From NCBI GenBank assembly GCA_003170275.1, contig PNAM01000045.1, positions 32,635 through 76,197 of the forward strand: a stretch of 43,563 nt of DNA. Direction: 5' to 3'. This document shows positions 40,684 through 43,563 of the stretch, one piece after another (within the stretch, counting starts at the first letter, position 1; each line of letters starts with the position of its first letter). Both the position numbers and the translations under genes were made by a program. Below the pieces are notes generated by a model, which was not told the DNA's origin, did no database searches, and worked only from the letters and a program-made list of their open reading frames with translations. Origin of the DNA: Myxococcales bacterium (GTDB lineage Bacteria > Myxococcota_A > Polyangia > Palsa-1104).

Positions 40684-42027
40684 TCAACTCCGCCCGCCAC
40701 CTGCGCGCGCTTGGACGCGGACCCGAACGGCCGGATGGGGACGGAGCGTGACCAGCATCTCGGGGCGGATCGATTGCCCGGGGATCAGCTCGAAACGGAC
40801 CGTCTGCGCCAGCCGCGCCAGGATCAGGACCGACTCGGTGAACGCGAAGTTGTTGCCGATGCACACCCGCGGGCCGGCGCCGAACGGCAGGTACGCGAAT
40901 CGATCGAGCTTCGCCTCGCGCGCGGGCGAGAAGCGCTCGGGGTCGAACGCATCCGGATCGGGAAACAGATCCGCGCGCCGGTGCAACAGGAACTGGCTGA
41001 CGATCACGATCGAGCCGCGCCGAAGATGGAACGGGCCCAGCTCGAGCGCGCGCGTCGAGACGCGCCCCAGCGAATGGACCGGCGGATACAGGCGCAGGCT
41101 CTCTTTGAGCACCTGCTGGGTCCACGGGAGCCGATCGAGATCTTGCGAGCGCGGCGGACGTCCCGCGAGCGCGCGATCGACCTCGCCGAGGAGCCGCGCG
41201 TAGACGGCCGGATGCTCGCACAGGAGCAGCCAGGTCCACGCCAGCGCATAGGCGGTGGTCTCGTGGCCGGCGACGAACAGGGTCATCACCTCGTCGCGGA
41301 TCTGCCGATCGTCGAACCCGCCGCCGTCCTCCGAGTCGCGGCTGAACACCAACTTGGAGAGCAGGTCGTCGGTGCGCTCGCCGGAGCGACGCTCGGCGAT
41401 CATGCGCAGGATGGTCTCGTTCAGGCGGTCCACCGCGCGCCGAACCCGACGGTTGCGCGGCGTGGGCACCGAGAGCGGCAGCGGCACCAGCGTGCGCATC
41501 AGCCCGGTGACGTGGCGCTGCACGATCTCGATCGCCTCGCGCAGCTCGGCCGCCTCGTCGACCAGATCTACCGAAAACAGCGTGCGCCCGATGATGCGCA
41601 GGCTCAGGTGCGTCATCTCCTCGACCAGATCGATCTCGCCGCCGTCGGGCCAGGTGGCGCGCGCCTTGTCGACGTCGTCGGTCATCGCGTCCACGTACGC
41701 CGCCACCTGCCTGGGCGCGAAGGGCGGCTGCACCAGCCGTCGCTGGCGGCGGTGCGGCTGGTTGGCGGCGGAGATCAGGCCTTCGCCGAGGATCGGGCGC
41801 GCGAAGATGCGCACCGACGGCCCCTTCTCGAACGCGTCGGCGTGATCGGCCAGGATTAAGCGTGCCGGCTCGGGCGCGCTCACCACCACCACGCGGCGCG
41901 GACCGAGATGAAACGCGCCCACGTCGCCGAGCTCGTCGCGCACGCGGCACAGGAGCGCGGCCGGATCGCGGCGGAACGCGCGCAGGTTGCCGATCAGCGG
42001 CGAGCGGGCGAGGCTGGGGATCTTCAG
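40684..42027 (-). CDS. Cytochrome P450, probably starting at CTG
   Basis: The haem loop PFGAGPRVCIGNNF (Cys near residue 388), I-helix VAGHETTAYALAWTW and K-helix KESLRLYPP are intact, so a working monooxygenase is expected. From GTG 41943 the protein would lack the usual N-terminal proline-rich start. Upstream in the same frame the DNA encodes KIPSLARSPLIGNLRAF and RRDPAALLCRVRDELGD, which fit P450 N-termini, and no ATG, GTG or TTG exists between that segment and the in-frame stop further up. The only candidate is CTG 42027, 1 nt after the stop of the desaturase-like gene, with GGAG about 10 nt before it. That gives 447 residues. It is probably translationally linked to the upstream gene. 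Substrate unknown. Confidence 0.85.
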   Translation of the reverse strand: MKIPSLARSPLIGNLRAFRRDPAALLCRVRDELGDVGAFHLGPRRVVVVSAPEPARLILADHADAFEKGPSVRIFARPILGEGLISAANQPHRRQRRLVQPPFAPRQVAAYVDAMTDDVDKARATWPDGGEIDLVEEMTHLSLRIIGRTLFSVDLVDEAAELREAIEIVQRHVTGLMRTLVPLPLSVPTPRNRRVRRAVDRLNETILRMIAERRSGERTDDLLSKLVFSRDSEDGGGFDDRQIRDEVMTLFVAGHETTAYALAWTWLLLCEHPAVYARLLGEVDRALAGRPPRSQDLDRLPWTQQVLKESLRLYPPVHSLGRVSTRALELGPFHLRRGSIVIVSQFLLHRRADLFPDPDAFDPERFSPAREAKLDRFAYLPFGAGPRVCIGNNFAFTESVLILARLAQTVRFELIPGQSIRPEMLVTLRPHPAVRVRVQARAGGGRS

Positions 42028-42028
42028 G

Positions 42029-43563
42029 CTACGCGCGCTCCGCTTTGCCGAGATCGGCGAGCACGCGCATCGCCGCGTTGTGGCCCGACGCGCCGATCAC
42101 CGAGCCGCCCGGATGGCAGCCCGCAGAGCACGAGTACAGGCCGGCGACCGGCGTGACGTACGGCAGGCGATCGGCAAAGCCGAACGCGTTGTCGACGTGG
42201 TGGATGTGGCCGCGCGTGATGCCGAAGTGCTGCTCGACCTTCTGCGGGTGCAGCGGGAAGGTGTCGACCACCAGCTCGGAGGTGCCGGGCGCGAAGCGAT
42301 CGCAGATCGACAGCAGCTGCTGCACGTACTTCGCCTCCTCGACCTCCCAGCTCGAGCCCTTGATCGCGTACGGCACCCACTGCACGAACAGCGCGGAGTT
42401 GTGGTGCCCGGCCGCATCGCGCAGCGACGGATCGATGGTGGTGTGGATGTACCACTCGATGGTCGGGAACGGATCGAGCTTGCCCTCTTGCACCATGCGG
42501 AAGCTGTCCTTCATGGCGCGCATCACGTCCTTCTCGTCGGGGAGGAGGTGGATGGTGGGCCCGAACTGGCCGCGGTCCTCGCCCTTCAGGCAAGTGAATT
42601 TGGGCAGGCCCTTGAGCGCCAGGTTGACCTTGAAGGTGGAGCCGTCGCGCTTGTAGCCGTCGAGCCGCTGGTTGTATTCCTTCGGCAGCTTCTCGGCGCC
42701 GATCAGCTCGCGCATGCGGAACGGATCGGCGTTGCACACCACCACGCGCGCGCGCAGCTCGGTGCCGTCCTTGCACTGCACGCCGCGTGCGACGCCGTTC
42801 TCGATCACGATGCGCTCGACGCCGCGGCCGGTCTCGATCTTGGCGCCGGCCTTGCGCGCGGCCTCGGCGATGCGGCCGGTGACCGTGCCCATGCCGCCCT
42901 CGACCACCATCCAGGTGCCGTCGGAGGCGGGCAGCCGGCACATGTTGTGGATCAAGAAGTTCATGCCGGTGCCGGGCGTGTCCCAGGTGCCGTAGAGGCC
43001 CGAGAAGCCGTCGGTGACCGCGTACATGGCCTTGACCAGATCGCTCTGGAAGTCGAAGCGCGAGATGTAGTCGCCGACCGGCTTGCGACACAGATCTATG
43101 AAGATCTGGCGCAGCGGCGCGCGCACGTACTTCTCCGCGGTGGCTTCAATCGACAGCGGCTCGTGCAGCCAGGTCGGCGCCACGTCCTCGCGCAAAAGCG
43201 CGATCTCGGCTTGCATGGCCACGTTGGCGCGCCAGTCGCGCTCGGAGAAGAACGAGATGAACTGCGACTTCATCGACTCGTGATCGGACCCGAACAGCAG
43301 GTAGCGCCCGTCGGTGGTGGGGAGAAAGTAGTGCGGGTCGCGGCGCCGCAGCGGAATGTCGACGCCCATCTTGTGCATCAGCTCGGGCGGCATGAGGCCG
43401 AGCAGGTACGCGCCGGTCGAGGTGGAGAGCTCGGGCGCCTTCTTGAACGGGCGCTCGGTGCGGCACGCGCCGCCGATCACCGGCTTGTCCTCGAGCACGG
43501 TGACCGACAGGCCCGCGCGCTGGAGGAACAGGGCGGCGACCAGGCCGTTGTGGCCGGCGCCGA
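42029..43563 (-). CDS. Phytoene desaturase/PYROXD2-like FAD-dependent oxidoreductase (5' end cut by window)
   Basis: The coding frame runs past the right edge: before the in-frame GTG at 43498 it continues as GAGHNGLVAALFLQRAGLSV, the dinucleotide-binding GxGxNG motif of this family, so the true start lies outside. The body shows GGACRTERPFKKAPELSTSTG, DPHYFLPTTDGRYLLFGSD and the long substrate domain. The C-terminal FAD-binding block is AGLYSCSAGCHPGGSVIGASG, then HNAAMRVLADL, as in phytoene-dehydrogenase-like proteins. The enzyme would desaturate or oxidise a carotenoid, lipid or amine with FAD. It is the first visible gene of a minus-strand run with P450, hydroxylase and methyltransferase. 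Its stop is 1 nt from the P450's CTG start. Confidence 0.88.
   Translation of the reverse strand, partial: GAGHNGLVAALFLQRAGLSVTVLEDKPVIGGACRTERPFKKAPELSTSTGAYLLGLMPPELMHKMGVDIPLRRRDPHYFLPTTDGRYLLFGSDHESMKSQFISFFSERDWRANVAMQAEIALLREDVAPTWLHEPLSIEATAEKYVRAPLRQIFIDLCRKPVGDYISRFDFQSDLVKAMYAVTDGFSGLYGTWDTPGTGMNFLIHNMCRLPASDGTWMVVEGGMGTVTGRIAEAARKAGAKIETGRGVERIVIENGVARGVQCKDGTELRARVVVCNADPFRMRELIGAEKLPKEYNQRLDGYKRDGSTFKVNLALKGLPKFTCLKGEDRGQFGPTIHLLPDEKDVMRAMKDSFRMVQEGKLDPFPTIEWYIHTTIDPSLRDAAGHHNSALFVQWVPYAIKGSSWEVEEAKYVQQLLSICDRFAPGTSELVVDTFPLHPQKVEQHFGITRGHIHHVDNAFGFADRLPYVTPVAGLYSCSAGCHPGGSVIGASGHNAAMRVLADLGKAERA

Overview
The window is a very GC-rich, densely packed stretch of a bacterial chromosome. 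PEGA-tailed Ser/Thr kinases, TPR/PEGA envelope proteins, Cys-rich repeat lipoproteins, a giant NHL-propeller lipoprotein, tandem FKBP lipoproteins, a LanB-type dehydratase and two P450s together suggest a myxobacterium-like organism (Myxococcota or a related deltaproteobacterial lineage). I see no rRNA, convincing tRNA, CRISPR array, transposase or prophage gene. Genes are chained by ATGA/GTGA start-stop overlaps (1870, 3333, 4625, 21532, 23504, 27309, 39718). All seven convergent pairs end within 6 nt of each other or overlap.

Layout. 1-5398 (+): a GabT-like aminotransferase cut by the left edge, an ABC ATPase, a fused OpuC-type binding protein/permease, a membrane adenylate cyclase and a short-chain dehydrogenase. 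The ATPase reads as PotA-like at its N-terminus and OpuCA-like at its C-terminus, so the first ~1.6 kb may come from another source. 5401-14779 (-): a surface operon of TPR protein, nine-repeat Cys-rich lipoprotein, unknown secreted protein and an 18-repeat NHL lipoprotein. 15041-17694: a small CXXCH cytochrome-like protein divergent from a PEGA-tailed kinase followed by a LolA-like protein. 17696-20284 (-): a short lipoprotein gene with an in-frame TGA and a SECIS-like hairpin (a predicted selenoprotein), then a lactone-oxidase-like flavoprotein and a Pro/His-rich secreted protein. 20339-21927 (+): an S1-domain RNA-binding protein and a DksA-like regulator.

21924-24115 (-): a DUF938 methyltransferase and an M49-like metallopeptidase, divergent from an M3 oligopeptidase (24144-26087). 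26090-29370: a small membrane protein, then a TPR/PEGA protein, a lipoprotein and a second PEGA-tailed kinase. 29367-33202 (-): a tandem FKBP lipoprotein and a full-length LanB-like dehydratase with no visible precursor or cyclase. 33235-38839: a bacterioferritin-like protein, a P450, a three-repeat Cys-rich lipoprotein, a beta-hydroxyacid dehydrogenase and an MBL-fold hydrolase. 38822-43563 (-): a phytoene-desaturase-like FAD enzyme (cut by the right edge), a P450 whose only upstream start is CTG, an unusually AT-rich regulatory gap, a His-box membrane hydroxylase/desaturase and an LCMT-like methyltransferase. The last group looks like a lipid- or pigment-modifying set.

The most notable item is the predicted selenoprotein at 20009-20284. 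It is a 91-residue lipoprotein resembling the start of MsrA and HMA domains, with Sec where the catalytic or metal-binding Cys should be.
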